This document shows positions 7,643 to 17,471 of a stretch of DNA of 37,443 bases, piece by piece. The notes under the pieces are model-generated. The model made no database searches. It saw only the letters and a program-made list of their open reading frames with translations, and had not been told where the DNA came from. Source of the DNA: a virus; the IMG/VR virus record IMGVR_UViG_3300046820_003380, positions 1 through 37,443 of that record, one strand, 5' to 3'. Both the position numbers and the translations under genes were made by a program. The first letter of the stretch is position 1, and the number at the start of each line of letters is the position of its first letter.

Positions 7643-10600
7643 TCATATGGTAAAATAATTTCCCGTAGACCAACAAGAATAATAAATATTAGTTCCTGTA
7701 CCAAATTTAGTTCTTACTTGAACATTAAATGCTGTCGCCGCAGGAATTGGTGTACTTACAGTATTACTTATAGTGTAAGTAGATACAACACCTAAAGATA
7801 TTATTGTACCATAATCAGTATCTGTATTTTTTTTGTATCTTATCTCATATCCTGTGGCGTTTGTAACTAAAGTCCAACTTATAAAAATACTAGCATTTGT
7901 TGCAAAACCTCCTTGAGGATTAAGAATTGGATTTTGAGTCAATGTTATTGTAAAGTTTCTAGGTGCGGTTGTTAGAGTGGCAAATGAAGCATTTGAGGTT
8001 GAGCTTCTTCCACAATTATCGTATTCTCCGCCAAAAATATTTTCTAATTTTAAAGTCACATTGTTTAATGATGTGCTGGCTAATCCCTGAATAATACTAT
8101 CAATTATACTTGTAGATAGACCACAGTTTCTTAAATCAATTAATGTCAACTGTGTTCCTGCAAAATTCAAGCTAAAATTTCCACCAAAATTATTACCATT
8201 TAATTCTAATGTACCTAATGATGGGAATACACTTAAATTATTTGTAGATAAAATCTGAGTAGTATTTGTGAATAAACAATTTGTTACTTTTAAACTTACC
8301 AATGAGGTACATGAACCTAAATTACTGATTGAACTTAAAGAACCATTATTTGATAAATCGAGTGAAGTGATTGTTGTATATGATTTACCTGGAGCATTTA
8401 AATTTATTGATGAAATCGTATTTGCCCTGTGAGTCGCTGTCGTTTCGTTTTTTAAATTAATTGTTCTAATTTGTCCGTTTAATGTGGGGGTAAATGATGT
8501 GATTCCACAATTTTGAGCGGTTAGAGTAACTATTGATTTTGTTGATAAATTATAATTGAAATCTCCAAAATTATTTCTGTTTGGGGTACCGGCCAATAAT
8601 ACTCCATCTGTTGCATCGCTGGTCAATCCTATTTGTAAAGTTATACAACTATTAGGTATTGTAGGTAAAGTTGTTAGTAAGTTACCATTTAATTTAAGTG
8701 TTTCCACACTATTTGTAATTGTTACACCCACAAATGAAGTATCGGTCAATCTATTTCTATCAAGATTTAAAGTTATTAAAGATGATGGAGAACTTAATGA
8801 TACTGGTATAGTTTCTAATATATTTTTACTTAAATCTATTGAAGTTAGATTGTTCAAATTAGTCAAATTTGATGAAAACTCAGTCAATCTATTAAAAGTT
8901 AAATTTAACAGGTTAATTCCTGATGGTAGAGATAGGTTAAAGATACCTGTTAAATTATTACTATCCATTAATAAATTAAATCCAACATAGCTTATTGATG
9001 ACAATCCGTTAATTGTTGGTATTGTACTAAGTCCAATATTACTTTGAGCGGTTCCGTTATTTGATATTTCAATTTCTCTAATTTGAGTTGGAACTGTAAT
9101 ATTTACTGAACTCCATGTGTTATTTTTGTCCATGTCATAAATTCTAAAAGTTCTTAATGATGACATTGACGCCATGTTTAGAACAAATCCCGATACTTTT
9201 CCATATCTTAAAACAACATTTTGTATTGTTGTATTACTTGTGATATTATTTAAGAAATTAGTAGAATTAAAAGAGTATATTAGTTCGCAATTTTGCAAAT
9301 TTAAAGTTGCAATATCATTTGGTAGTGTGGCAGTTGAAAATCCTGAAGGTCCTGTTAAATAATAATAATATATAAACAACGACCCTATTCTTGGAAACTG
9401 AGTTAAAGTTTGTGGGGTACTAATAAATCCACTGATAAATCTAAAAATCAAATTAGCTGAAATAGAATATGACGAGTCAAGTCCTTGCCAATCATATAAA
9501 AATGCTGAAATTCCTGTCTCAGCATATGTATGAGAAACTAACCAATTTACAGAAGAAGGAATACTACTAAAATTAGTATTGTTTGTAGGATTACCATTTA
9601 CATCAAATGAATCGTTCCATTGAGCAGTAAATGAAAGAGTAGGGGATGCAGATTTTTGTCCGCTAATTTCCATAGTTGTGTCTGCAACACTTAGAACTCT
9701 AATTCCTTGTGGAACAGTTGGTGAATTTGGGACACAAGCACTTACCGATGTGATTATACATCCAACTCTCTGACAGATATAAACACCATCAGTAGGATTA
9801 AGGTCCACATTTGTTAGTATAGTGTAAGTAATCCAAAATGGTACTGTTGGTAATCCGGTAATATTACATCCACATGAGGTACTACCAGGTGCGTAAATAG
9901 TACCGCAATTTCCACCAGGACATAATGGGTTCCAATTATGGATATCAATTCTAATATTATCAACTGTCCATGAAGGAAAATCTGTCCAGTTGGCAAATGT
10001 TGGTCCCAAATATCTCTGACATGCATTATCAACACTTGTAAAATTATAAGGAGCTCCTTGAGCATTTATTAATCTTGAAGAAATTTGGACATTTAAAGTC
10101 ATATTTGTTGTAGGCCTTACACAAGGAGGTTCAGTTACAGTACATGTTATAGGGAATGTTGCACCAACTGAATCTGTAACGATTAATGTATATGAGCCGG
10201 CAGCTAAATTAATTAAAGGGAGCGTTATTGGGTTTCCATTATAAGTTATAGTATATGGTGGCTCACCTCCCGTAATTATTAGATTAACACTACCATTTTT
10301 ACCTCCAAAAGTTGTAACATTTGTTGAGTTACAAGTTGCATTAAGCGACTGTACAAATGTACATGTATAAATGTCAGTAATAATACAATTAAGTATTGTT
10401 ACAACCGCAAACTGTATATTTGTTTGTCCTGGCGACCAAACATACGATGTAGGGTTATTTAAATTAACAACATAAAAACCATCAGGAAGTTTTACCTTAT
10501 TACAATCACAAGTTGTCGTATCGGGATATAATCTACCTCCTATTACAAATTCACCTGGAGCATAATTTGTGGGGGTATAAGTTAATTGACAAGATGAACA

Positions 10601-13483
10601 AATATTTGGGTTATTTAAATAACCATCTATAGTCGGCACCAAGTCGCATATCTCAATTGATGTTGAGTAGATTCCATTCTTTAACCAATTAACATTAGTT
10701 GCAGGTGCATTATTATTAATATATCCTTGTGTTAATATTACTTGTAAAGCCGAACCTCCAGGAGGTGTACAAACAATGAAACTATTTTTAATACAACTTG
10801 GAACTTGTGAAGCCCCTGCCATTGAATCGGGTGGAACAGACTGTAAAGTAAGACCAAATGGTGAATTTAAATCAACCGTATATTGCCATGGAGAAGTTGA
10901 ACTACCTCCAGCAATGTATAGTTCTCCATTATGTTCATACATTGCATATCCATAAAATCCCGCAGATAAAATCGTTGGGGTGATGTCGACTTCTAATTCA
11001 GGATTACCGTCAGGATAACTATATTGAACAATGTATTGTTTTCTATTAGGACTAACAGATGTTTCTTTATTATCCACTAAGGCTATCAATTTAGAATCCG
11101 TAGTTAGAATCATGTCACCACTTACTCGGCAGTCCTCAAGAAGAACTTGGTTGTGAAGTCCAATTGGGAATAATGGATTTAGAACCTCAGTTGAAGTATT
11201 GTATTCATAAAACCATATGTCTGTATCACCTGGTTCTATTTGTGATGTTGTTAATATTACAGTAGTGTCGTCAACAACCGCTAAGCCAGCGCCTAAAGAA
11301 TTAGTAAATGGTAATGTGTGACTTGTAACAAAAGTTGATGTAAAATTTGGGGAAAGGGTTATATCCCACTCTAACAATGTTGGAGGTGTACCAGATTTTG
11401 ACATATACATTTTGGTTTCAGTATGAGCAATGTCAGTACTTGAAGCCGTGTCTGTGATATTATTTAGTTGAGTTGCGGTATTAGAATCAGGGTCATATAG
11501 ATACACATTCGCAGCAACATTATATAATACAGAACATCCTGATGCATCTGGATTTTGCGGACCTGGTGGGGTGGGTGTAACAGTTGGTGTTGGTGTCTGT
11601 GTTGGGGTCTCAGTTGGCGTTGGGGTATTTGTCGGTGTCTCAGTAGGGGTTTGACTTGGTGATGAGGATGGTTCGGGCGCCGGTTCTTGACAACCTGTTA
11701 ACACATAAATTTCACAATTATTACCAACTAATAATAAACCAATTTGCAAGTATGTTAAACTCGTGTTAACAGGTTGAGATGGGTCAAGAGCATTATATAA
11801 ATATATACCCCAAGGAACTGAACAATTACATGACCCACCTGGTAAACTAATAATTGAATATGGTGACCCAATTGATGCAAAACCTTGACTTGCAACAATT
11901 TGAAATTGATTTATGGTTGCACCTCCAGGATTTGTCTGAACAAGGTCTCTCCATATCGCGCACAAAGTTCCATAATTTGACCCCCCCTGATTTGTTTGTA
12001 CAAAAACAGTACTATTGTAAGTAAACCCACTAGATATCCAAAAAGTGGGGGAGGATGGTGCAACGCAATTTGGGGTTAAAGAAGGAGTAGGACTCAAGGA
12101 AGGGGTTGGAGATGCCGACCCAACTGGAGGTGAAGGTGTTAAAGATGGGGTTGGTGTTAATGAGGCAGTCGCTGATGGTGATAGTCCTGGTGATGGAGTA
12201 ACTGTAGGAGTTATTGTAGGTGTTGCAGATTGTGATTGATTTGGGGTACTTGTCACTGTAGGAGTCACACTACGAGATGGAGTGGTAGTCGGGGATACAG
12301 AAATACTTGGTGTATTTGTTGGAGTAACGGTTGGTGTAGGACTTTGACTTTTAGATACCGTGATTGAAGGGGTGACTGACTTTGTTGGAGTTCGACTAAC
12401 TGGTGGTCCTGATGGACAAGCAATTCCATTTCCACATGTTCCATAATCTATAATATCCGCCCTAGCATCATCAGGGCTTGGCTGAGTTCCACACACATAT
12501 ACAACAGGCTCACTTCCATCATTTGATGTTATTGGTAACTGTCTCTCAACCCCATTACATTCATACCACCTAATAAATGTTGAAGCAGGAAAACCTCCTC
12601 CAGTGGTGTAAAATACCCCCCAACAATTACAAAGAGTTGGTAATTTTGGACTTTTAGTTACAGTAGGGGTAGGAGTAGTAGTTACAGATGATGTTGGTGT
12701 ACTTGTTGGTGCCCTACTTAAAGAAACGCTAGGTCTAGGTGATTTAGTTGGTGATGGTGTTTTAGTTGTTGTAGGATTTGGCGTATTAGATTTGGTAACA
12801 GTTGGGGTCACTGTAGGAGTTTTTGTATTAGTCGGAGTATTGGTTGGAGTTTTTGGAGGGGTTCTAGTTGGGGTTGCTGTGATTGTTTCACTAGGTGTAA
12901 CACTACTTGACGGTGTTTGAGTTTTAGTTGGTGATGGTGTTTTAGTTACGCTAGGCGTTACTGAATTGGATGGTGTAACACTTGGAGATACCGAAATACT
13001 AGGTGTAACAGTTGGTGTTACGGATTTACTTGGTGTAATACTTGGAGATATCGAAATACTAGGTGTAACAGTTGGTGTTACGGATTTTGAAGGCTGTGGG
13101 GGTGGGGGTGATTTAGTTACCGATGGTGTGTTTGTTGGAGTTTTTGATGGTGTGTTTGTTGGAGTTGCTGACTTACTTGGTGTGTTTGTTGGAGTAATTG
13201 ATGGAGTTATTGAAATTGATGGTGTGTTTGTTGGAGTAATTGATGGAGTTATCGAAATTGAAGGGGTAACTGTTGGTGTAACACTATTTGTTGGGGTAAC
13301 TGTTGGTGTAACACTATTTGTTGGGGTTACGGAAGGTGAGAGAACTGGGTCAGGCCCCTCAATTGGTGGAACTACCTTATCAATTTCTTTTTGATTAATA
13401 ACGGATTTAACACCCATATTATCAACAACTAATTTTGAACCGTCAAATCTTCTACCCGTTTTCGGTCTTCTATTTAAACCCAT
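7643..13483 (-). CDS. Giant modular surface protein with Thr/Pro/Ser repeats, SprB-like repeat, LRRs and FN3-like end
   Basis: 1946 residues, not assignable to one family. Order: a short basic N-terminus; a long T-P-S-V repeat tract (about 46-280); a small Cys-rich domain (281-362); a second T/P/S tract (363-473); a second Cys-containing domain (474-600); a third tract (601-641); a probable beta-propeller (about 645-880); Cys-rich modules; a SprB-like repeat (about 1054-1119, GSVNLIITGGEPPYTITYNG, then AAGSYTLIVTDSVGA); leucine-rich repeats (about 1450-1770, for example LTSIDLSKNILETIP); and a fibronectin III-like end (1838-1946). There is no signal peptide. It is translationally linked to the terminase by a TAATG overlap. 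Lying among virion genes, it is probably a long fibre or head/tail decoration that binds host surface sugars or adhesins; that role is inferred. SprB-type repeats point to a flavobacterial host. Confidence 0.8.
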   Translation of the reverse strand: MGLNRRPKTGRRFDGSKLVVDNMGVKSVINQKEIDKVVPPIEGPDPVLSPSVTPTNSVTPTVTPTNSVTPTVTPSISITPSITPTNTPSISITPSITPTNTPSKSATPTNTPSKTPTNTPSVTKSPPPPQPSKSVTPTVTPSISISPSITPSKSVTPTVTPSISVSPSVTPSNSVTPSVTKTPSPTKTQTPSSSVTPSETITATPTRTPPKTPTNTPTNTKTPTVTPTVTKSNTPNPTTTKTPSPTKSPRPSVSLSRAPTSTPTSSVTTTPTPTVTKSPKLPTLCNCWGVFYTTGGGFPASTFIRWYECNGVERQLPITSNDGSEPVVYVCGTQPSPDDARADIIDYGTCGNGIACPSGPPVSRTPTKSVTPSITVSKSQSPTPTVTPTNTPSISVSPTTTPSRSVTPTVTSTPNQSQSATPTITPTVTPSPGLSPSATASLTPTPSLTPSPPVGSASPTPSLSPTPSLTPNCVAPSSPTFWISSGFTYNSTVFVQTNQGGSNYGTLCAIWRDLVQTNPGGATINQFQIVASQGFASIGSPYSIISLPGGSCNCSVPWGIYLYNALDPSQPVNTSLTYLQIGLLLVGNNCEIYVLTGCQEPAPEPSSSPSQTPTETPTNTPTPTETPTQTPTPTVTPTPPGPQNPDASGCSVLYNVAANVYLYDPDSNTATQLNNITDTASSTDIAHTETKMYMSKSGTPPTLLEWDITLSPNFTSTFVTSHTLPFTNSLGAGLAVVDDTTVILTTSQIEPGDTDIWFYEYNTSTEVLNPLFPIGLHNQVLLEDCRVSGDMILTTDSKLIALVDNKETSVSPNRKQYIVQYSYPDGNPELEVDITPTILSAGFYGYAMYEHNGELYIAGGSSTSPWQYTVDLNSPFGLTLQSVPPDSMAGASQVPSCIKNSFIVCTPPGGSALQVILTQGYINNNAPATNVNWLKNGIYSTSIEICDLVPTIDGYLNNPNICSSCQLTYTPTNYAPGEFVIGGRLYPDTTTCDCNKVKLPDGFYVVNLNNPTSYVWSPGQTNIQFAVVTILNCIITDIYTCTFVQSLNATCNSTNVTTFGGKNGSVNLIITGGEPPYTITYNGNPITLPLINLAAGSYTLIVTDSVGATFPITCTVTEPPCVRPTTNMTLNVQISSRLINAQGAPYNFTSVDNACQRYLGPTFANWTDFPSWTVDNIRIDIHNWNPLCPGGNCGTIYAPGSTSCGCNITGLPTVPFWITYTILTNVDLNPTDGVYICQRVGCIITSVSACVPNSPTVPQGIRVLSVADTTMEISGQKSASPTLSFTAQWNDSFDVNGNPTNNTNFSSIPSSVNWLVSHTYAETGISAFLYDWQGLDSSYSISANLIFRFISGFISTPQTLTQFPRIGSLFIYYYYLTGPSGFSTATLPNDIATLNLQNCELIYSFNSTNFLNNITSNTTIQNVVLRYGKVSGFVLNMASMSSLRTFRIYDMDKNNTWSSVNITVPTQIREIEISNNGTAQSNIGLSTIPTINGLSSISYVGFNLLMDSNNLTGIFNLSLPSGINLLNLTFNRLTEFSSNLTNLNNLTSIDLSKNILETIPVSLSSPSSLITLNLDRNRLTDTSFVGVTITNSVETLKLNGNLLTTLPTIPNSCITLQIGLTSDATDGVLLAGTPNRNNFGDFNYNLSTKSIVTLTAQNCGITSFTPTLNGQIRTINLKNETTATHRANTISSINLNAPGKSYTTITSLDLSNNGSLSSISNLGSCTSLVSLKVTNCLFTNTTQILSTNNLSVFPSLGTLELNGNNFGGNFSLNFAGTQLTLIDLRNCGLSTSIIDSIIQGLASTSLNNVTLKLENIFGGEYDNCGRSSTSNASFATLTTAPRNFTITLTQNPILNPQGGFATNASIFISWTLVTNATGYEIRYKKNTDTDYGTIISLGVVSTYTISNTVSTPIPAATAFNVQVRTKFGTGTNIYYSCWSTGNYFTI
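12970..13089. repeat. 60-bp tandem repeat, two copies, in the giant gene
   Basis: Copies 12970-13029 and 13030-13089 differ at only a few bases and encode two nearly identical Ser/Thr/Pro/Val units. They lie inside the T/P/S tract of the giant protein. Confidence 0.85.
13179..13322. repeat. 42-bp and 30-bp tandem duplications in the giant gene
   Basis: A 42-bp unit occurs at 13179-13220 and 13221-13262, and a 30-bp unit at 13263-13292 and 13293-13322. Each pair is almost identical at DNA level. All unit lengths are multiples of three, so copy-number change would keep the reading frame. Confidence 0.85.
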
Positions 13484-15234
13484 TATCTAAGTCCTCCAAA
13501 TAACCAATTATAGTTCATGTAATCACTTTTTGTAGGCTGATTTTGATTTTGTTTTCCTTCATTTATCGTTGGGTTAAAATAATCCGACCTTTTTTGAATA
13601 TTTGTTGATACTTGCCAAGCGTCAATCATAGCCTTTGCCTGTTGTGTTACTTTTGATATTGATGTAAATGAAGATTCTGACACATATGTACACATCGATA
13701 TTGACATAATTAAATCATCATGATGTCCCTTTTGATGGTCAGGTCTTCCATTAATATATATAAAGGTTCCCATTTCATTTAACAATCTTGACGAATAAAT
13801 TTTAAAATTATGTCTTAACGATTCTTCAAATGATGCAATAATTTGAACTCTTTTATTATTAAAATTAATTCCAGGAATCTTATCTGTAGATTTTGGGTCA
13901 TATTTCCATTTATTTAAGTGGTCAACTCCATCAACATATAAATCTCTATACCCAAGTTCTTGTAGTTTTCTTGCCGTAGTTACACCCATGCCTCCTGTGA
14001 TGTCAATTACAATAAATGCAGAATACATATTACCCCACTTATAACAAATTTCAGCAAGTGTGTCAGGCGGTAGTTTTCCAACATATTCAAATACCTGTTC
14101 TCTTTCGTCAAAATCTATAATCTGAATACAAGAAAAATCTTCACTATCACCCCTACTAACATCGACTCCCATAATATATTTGTGACCAATAACAGGTTCT
14201 TTCCAAATCCAAATAGCTCCTCCCATCATTTTATTAACAGGTTCCCTCATCATATTTTCTCGGTAGTTTTGAAGCATTTCAGCATCGAATACATTATCTC
14301 CAGAGCCAAGAAACTTACACTCCAATTCTTGATTAACCTTTCTTCTGTCATACTTTAGTTTTTTAACCATCGATTCATACCAAGATGAAGTAGGTTTGTA
14401 ACCTTGATTAATTAATACTTTTATATCTTCAAAATTTCTTTCTTTAAACGGAATTGTTGAATAATCAACCGATTCAAATTCAGGATATTCATCTCTATTT
14501 AAATAAAAATGTATAATATCATTAACTTTAACAAGTGATAAATCTTTTGAATATCTTGGGTCTTTAAACCATACCATTTCTGAAACCTTAAACTCATTCA
14601 TACTACGAAGAGCTTGGTCATAAATTTCATAATATATTGGGTCAAATCCGTTTGGAGTTGAAATTACAATTACCTTACCCCCTGTCGAAAGAGATGCCAT
14701 ACAAGCCGCCCAAAAGTCAGAATCGGCTTCAATATACGCAGCTTCGTCAAATATTAATATTGTTGGGGTGTAACCTCTTAATGCATCTTTTGATGTTGCA
14801 ACGGCTTTAACTTCACATCCGTTATTTAATTTAAAGTGTCTTTGTGAATTCTTCTCAGCTGAAAATCCAATACCTGTCCAAGAGGGCCACTGTTCGGTAA
14901 ATCCTCTAACTTTATTTGCCATTTCCACTGCCGTATCAAGTTTGTTTGCAATAATCAAAATTTTTTCAGGTTTTGTCTTTTTTGCAAATGCAAGTCTTTT
15001 TGAAGCCCAAGCGGCGGTTACAGTTGATACACCCGCCTGACGGTATTTTAACGCAATGTTTTCATTAAAGTTTTCATAGTCCTCAATCAAAGTTTGTTGG
15101 TCGGGGAATAATTCTAAAGGGACATATTTTGATACGGTGTTATCGTAAGTTTGTAGGTAAGTTTTTAAAGCATAGGGAGTGCTTTTCATACACTTTCCAT
15201 ACTCCAATATAACTTGTTCTTTTGTAAGTGACAT
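13483..15234 (-). CDS. 17: Terminase large subunit, T4 gp17 family
   Basis: ATP-driven DNA packaging motor and headful nuclease. 583 residues, near T4 gp17 (610). ATPase: the variant Walker A is RQAGVST at 65-71 and Walker B is ILIFDEAAY at 159-167, with the catalytic Glu following Asp; the coupling motif is ISTPNG at 191-196. RNase H-type nuclease: first acidic cluster GVDVSRGDSEDFS from 356, second Asp in VIDITGG (409-415), third in HHDD (504-507). All expected catalytic residues are present. The stop codon overlaps the start of the giant gene (TAATG). No small terminase is recognisable in the window. The motif TATTTATAAA precedes the ATG by 10 nt. Confidence 0.96.
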   Translation of the reverse strand: MSLTKEQVILEYGKCMKSTPYALKTYLQTYDNTVSKYVPLELFPDQQTLIEDYENFNENIALKYRQAGVSTVTAAWASKRLAFAKKTKPEKILIIANKLDTAVEMANKVRGFTEQWPSWTGIGFSAEKNSQRHFKLNNGCEVKAVATSKDALRGYTPTILIFDEAAYIEADSDFWAACMASLSTGGKVIVISTPNGFDPIYYEIYDQALRSMNEFKVSEMVWFKDPRYSKDLSLVKVNDIIHFYLNRDEYPEFESVDYSTIPFKERNFEDIKVLINQGYKPTSSWYESMVKKLKYDRRKVNQELECKFLGSGDNVFDAEMLQNYRENMMREPVNKMMGGAIWIWKEPVIGHKYIMGVDVSRGDSEDFSCIQIIDFDEREQVFEYVGKLPPDTLAEICYKWGNMYSAFIVIDITGGMGVTTARKLQELGYRDLYVDGVDHLNKWKYDPKSTDKIPGINFNNKRVQIIASFEESLRHNFKIYSSRLLNEMGTFIYINGRPDHQKGHHDDLIMSISMCTYVSESSFTSISKVTQQAKAMIDAWQVSTNIQKRSDYFNPTINEGKQNQNQPTKSDYMNYNWLFGGLR

Positions 15235-15244
15235 TAATACTTTT

Positions 15245-15254
15245 TTTATAAATA
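15245..15254 (-). promoter_or_regulatory. Putative late promoter motif before the terminase gene
   Basis: Minus strand TATTTATAAA, directly after the T-run of the terminator at 15256-15284 and 10 nt before the terminase ATG at 15234. Terminator and promoter are back to back. Confidence 0.55.
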
Positions 15255-15255
15255 C

Positions 15256-15284
15256 AAAAAAACCCCCTTTTGTTAAAGGGGGTT
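15256..15284 (-). terminator. Rho-independent terminator upstream of the terminase gene
   Basis: AACCCCCTTT (15261-15270), loop TGTT, AAAGGGGGTT (15275-15284), a perfect 10-bp stem. On the minus strand it is followed by seven T. It ends the transcript of the gene stopping at 15305. Confidence 0.88.
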
Positions 15285-15304
15285 AGTTTTTGTTATTAGT
15301 TTTT

Positions 15305-16567
15305 TTATTTTATTCCTAATTCTTTGAATAAATCATCAAAATTATCATCCTCATCTTCGTCATCAGAACTTCCTGACATTGCATCATCGTATTGTCTTTT
15401 CTGTTCCATGGCTTTTTGCATGATTTCATTGAACTTTCTTCTCGCCTTATCGTTATCAGATGAATCTTCTGAAATAGTCATTGCAATCAAATCCAAAAAT
15501 TCTTTTGCTGGAACTTTATATAATTCTGTTTTGAACCAAGGACGGACTGTTCTATTTTCAGGGTCGAACATTTCATCAGGAAGAACGAAATTAAGTTTTT
15601 CTACGAGAGCTGGACCTAATCTCAATTGCATTGGTTCATTTGGTAGAATATCAGTTTGGCCTCTAACACTTGAAGCTCTTGATGGGTCCATACCGGCAAA
15701 TTGATGTCTTGCCGGTGCCTCTTCTAAACCCTTTATTACTTCGTGTAATAAAATAGGGAAAATAATACCTGTTGCAACTATTTTTGTATCAGCGTCTCCG
15801 CTACCTTCTCCACCCTCATCATCTTCATCAGCATCTTGTAATTCCATTTTACCTGCAACCCCTGAGCCAGTTTGACTCATCATCTCAATCATTTGCTCCA
15901 TTGTGAAATAAAGCAAATCATTTGCGGCCATTACTTGTCTGTAAAGTGTCGGTAGCTGTGGGTCAATCTCTTCAACTCTTTCAAGGAAACCTGGCTTCAT
16001 AAAAGAATAGTGTCCTTTCTTAGCCTCACCTTGAATTATAAGATTAACTATATTTCTTTTATCAACTTCAGATTGGAATTGTTCTTCATCTGTTTCAGTA
16101 TCAATATCAAAATTCTTTGGTAATTCAAATTTTGGTTTTTCTTTTTGTTTCATTTGAAAACCACCTCTTGGGGGCATTCCTCCAAGAGTTAATTCAAATT
16201 GATACCAATCAGGATTTGTTCCAGTTTCATCTAATGCAAGTTCCAAAGCAAGTTGTTCTAACTCTTCCTTATGTCTACTTTCAATTGACATAATTCTTTG
16301 AGTTATCATCATCATTTGTTGCATGATTTGTTGTTTAACTTGGTTTGAAGTTAAATCAGGTTGGTCAAATGCGTCTCTTACTCTATCAACAACTTCTTTA
16401 AATCTTTTACCTGCAAGTCTTTCAACATCCGCCGCTCCTTTTTTGAACGCTGGATTTTTTGCGTATAAACTTTCGGGGCTACCAAGTTTTCTTTCCAAAT
16501 TTGGGTCCATCCTTTCGGGATAATCACCATAATCCACCGGAGCTTCTTTTAATCTAAATTTTCTCAT
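15305..16567 (-). CDS. Unknown, probably virion structural or assembly protein
   Basis: 420 residues, not recognised. The N-terminus MRKFRLKE-APVDYGDYPER contains an LxE-A site like those cut by the T4 prohead protease. Residues about 60-115 are Met/Gln-rich and helical (QQIMQQMMMITQRIM). About 225-255 is an acidic Gly/Asp linker, and the C-terminus is very acidic (SSDDEDEDDNFDDLF). The centre contains GIIFPILLHEVIKGLEEAPARHQFAG, which looks like an ordered helical core. It is part of a leftward run from 19076 to 15305 with gaps of a few bases or overlaps, and ends in a strong terminator. A head or neck role is a guess from position. Confidence 0.6.
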   Translation of the reverse strand: MRKFRLKEAPVDYGDYPERMDPNLERKLGSPESLYAKNPAFKKGAADVERLAGKRFKEVVDRVRDAFDQPDLTSNQVKQQIMQQMMMITQRIMSIESRHKEELEQLALELALDETGTNPDWYQFELTLGGMPPRGGFQMKQKEKPKFELPKNFDIDTETDEEQFQSEVDKRNIVNLIIQGEAKKGHYSFMKPGFLERVEEIDPQLPTLYRQVMAANDLLYFTMEQMIEMMSQTGSGVAGKMELQDADEDDEGGEGSGDADTKIVATGIIFPILLHEVIKGLEEAPARHQFAGMDPSRASSVRGQTDILPNEPMQLRLGPALVEKLNFVLPDEMFDPENRTVRPWFKTELYKVPAKEFLDLIAMTISEDSSDNDKARRKFNEIMQKAMEQKRQYDDAMSGSSDDEDEDDNFDDLFKELGIK

Positions 16568-16568
16568 A

Positions 16569-17471
16569 TTAGTTTTGGTTTAATATCTTCTCAATAAACT
16601 TGATGATTTTGTCTTTCTTATCTTCCATCGCCTTTGGAGCTGGTTGCTCACCAGGTGAAGGGTTTTTTCCAGGATGTGAAGGTTTTGTTTTCTCTCTTTC
16701 CTTTTCTCTTGGTTTTGCAGGTGCTGGAGCAGTTTCATTTTCCATAGTTTCACCTTTCATCGACATCATCTTACCGATAGGTTTTTTCATCATCATCTTT
16801 TTTTCTTGGATGATTTTAATTAGTTCGGATTTTGTAATTTTTGGTGACAAGTAACTTTCAACTAACTCTTCCATTTTTGATTCTATAACAAATTCGTAAG
16901 GATTTTTTCCTTCTTTAATATTTTTCTTAACATTCATTACACAATCCTCATATTTCTTCTTGTCTTTTCTACCGACTGACGCTGTACAAATTGCCCAAGG
17001 ATTGGCTTTCTTTTTTGATTTCTTTTTATTTTCAGCCAACTCAGTTTCATCAGCAATATCATTAGGACCTTTAGCCTTACTTGGGTCATAATTTTTGTCA
17101 GTATCTGTAGTTTTAGTCAATTCAGGTTTGTTTACCATAGCTCTTGCTTGCTGTACAGTTGTCTTAGGTGGAAGTTGGTCATTTGGCTGGAGTTTTGTCA
17201 CTTTTTTTGTTGTTTGCTCAGCTTCTTTAATCTCTACATTCTTACACTTAACATCAACAGGATTTTGTAAGCAATAATTTGCTAATCTAACATCGGCTGC
17301 AATAGTTTTGTCTAAAACTGTTTTTGTTGTAACAACTGCCTCTTTAGACTCTTTCTTTTTATTAATCTTCTCAAAAAGAAGTTTAATTTCCGATTCGGTC
17401 ATTAGGGAAACAGTCTTTTTACTCAACCCCATTTTAAGCAGTTCTTGAAGATTTTTTTTCTTTTGTTCCAT
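16569..17471 (-). CDS. Unknown Lys-rich protein with a PWAICTASVGR-type Cys motif
   Basis: About 300 residues, very Lys/Glu-rich. Residues near 167-195 read NPWAICTASVGRKDKKKYED followed by CVMNVKK, a short two-Cys motif that I recall from other large-phage proteins but cannot assign a function. The C-terminus is a Met/Lys segment, then a Pro-rich linker and a short helix. The start is uncertain. A TTG at 17477 is possible; ATG at 17471 overlaps the upstream gene by 38 bp; ATG at 17432 lies one base after the upstream stop codon (TAAAATG) and would avoid the overlap. The stop codon is one base before the next gene's start. Confidence 0.6.
   Translation of the reverse strand: MEQKKKNLQELLKMGLSKKTVSLMTESEIKLLFEKINKKKESKEAVVTTKTVLDKTIAADVRLANYCLQNPVDVKCKNVEIKEAEQTTKKVTKLQPNDQLPPKTTVQQARAMVNKPELTKTTDTDKNYDPSKAKGPNDIADETELAENKKKSKKKANPWAICTASVGRKDKKKYEDCVMNVKKNIKEGKNPYEFVIESKMEELVESYLSPKITKSELIKIIQEKKMMMKKPIGKMMSMKGETMENETAPAPAKPREKEREKTKPSHPGKNPSPGEQPAPKAMEDKKDKIIKFIEKILNQN

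Noticed and set aside
12966-13330. Regularly repeated DNA that could suggest a CRISPR array
   Set aside because: The units are directly adjacent without unique spacers, keep the reading frame, and lie inside a coding gene.
12966-13394. Rightward open frame rich in Gly-Val-Thr repeats opposite the giant gene
   Set aside because: It is the complement of the Thr/Pro/Ser repeat codons and has no start context or promoter. The same holds for 12045-12239.
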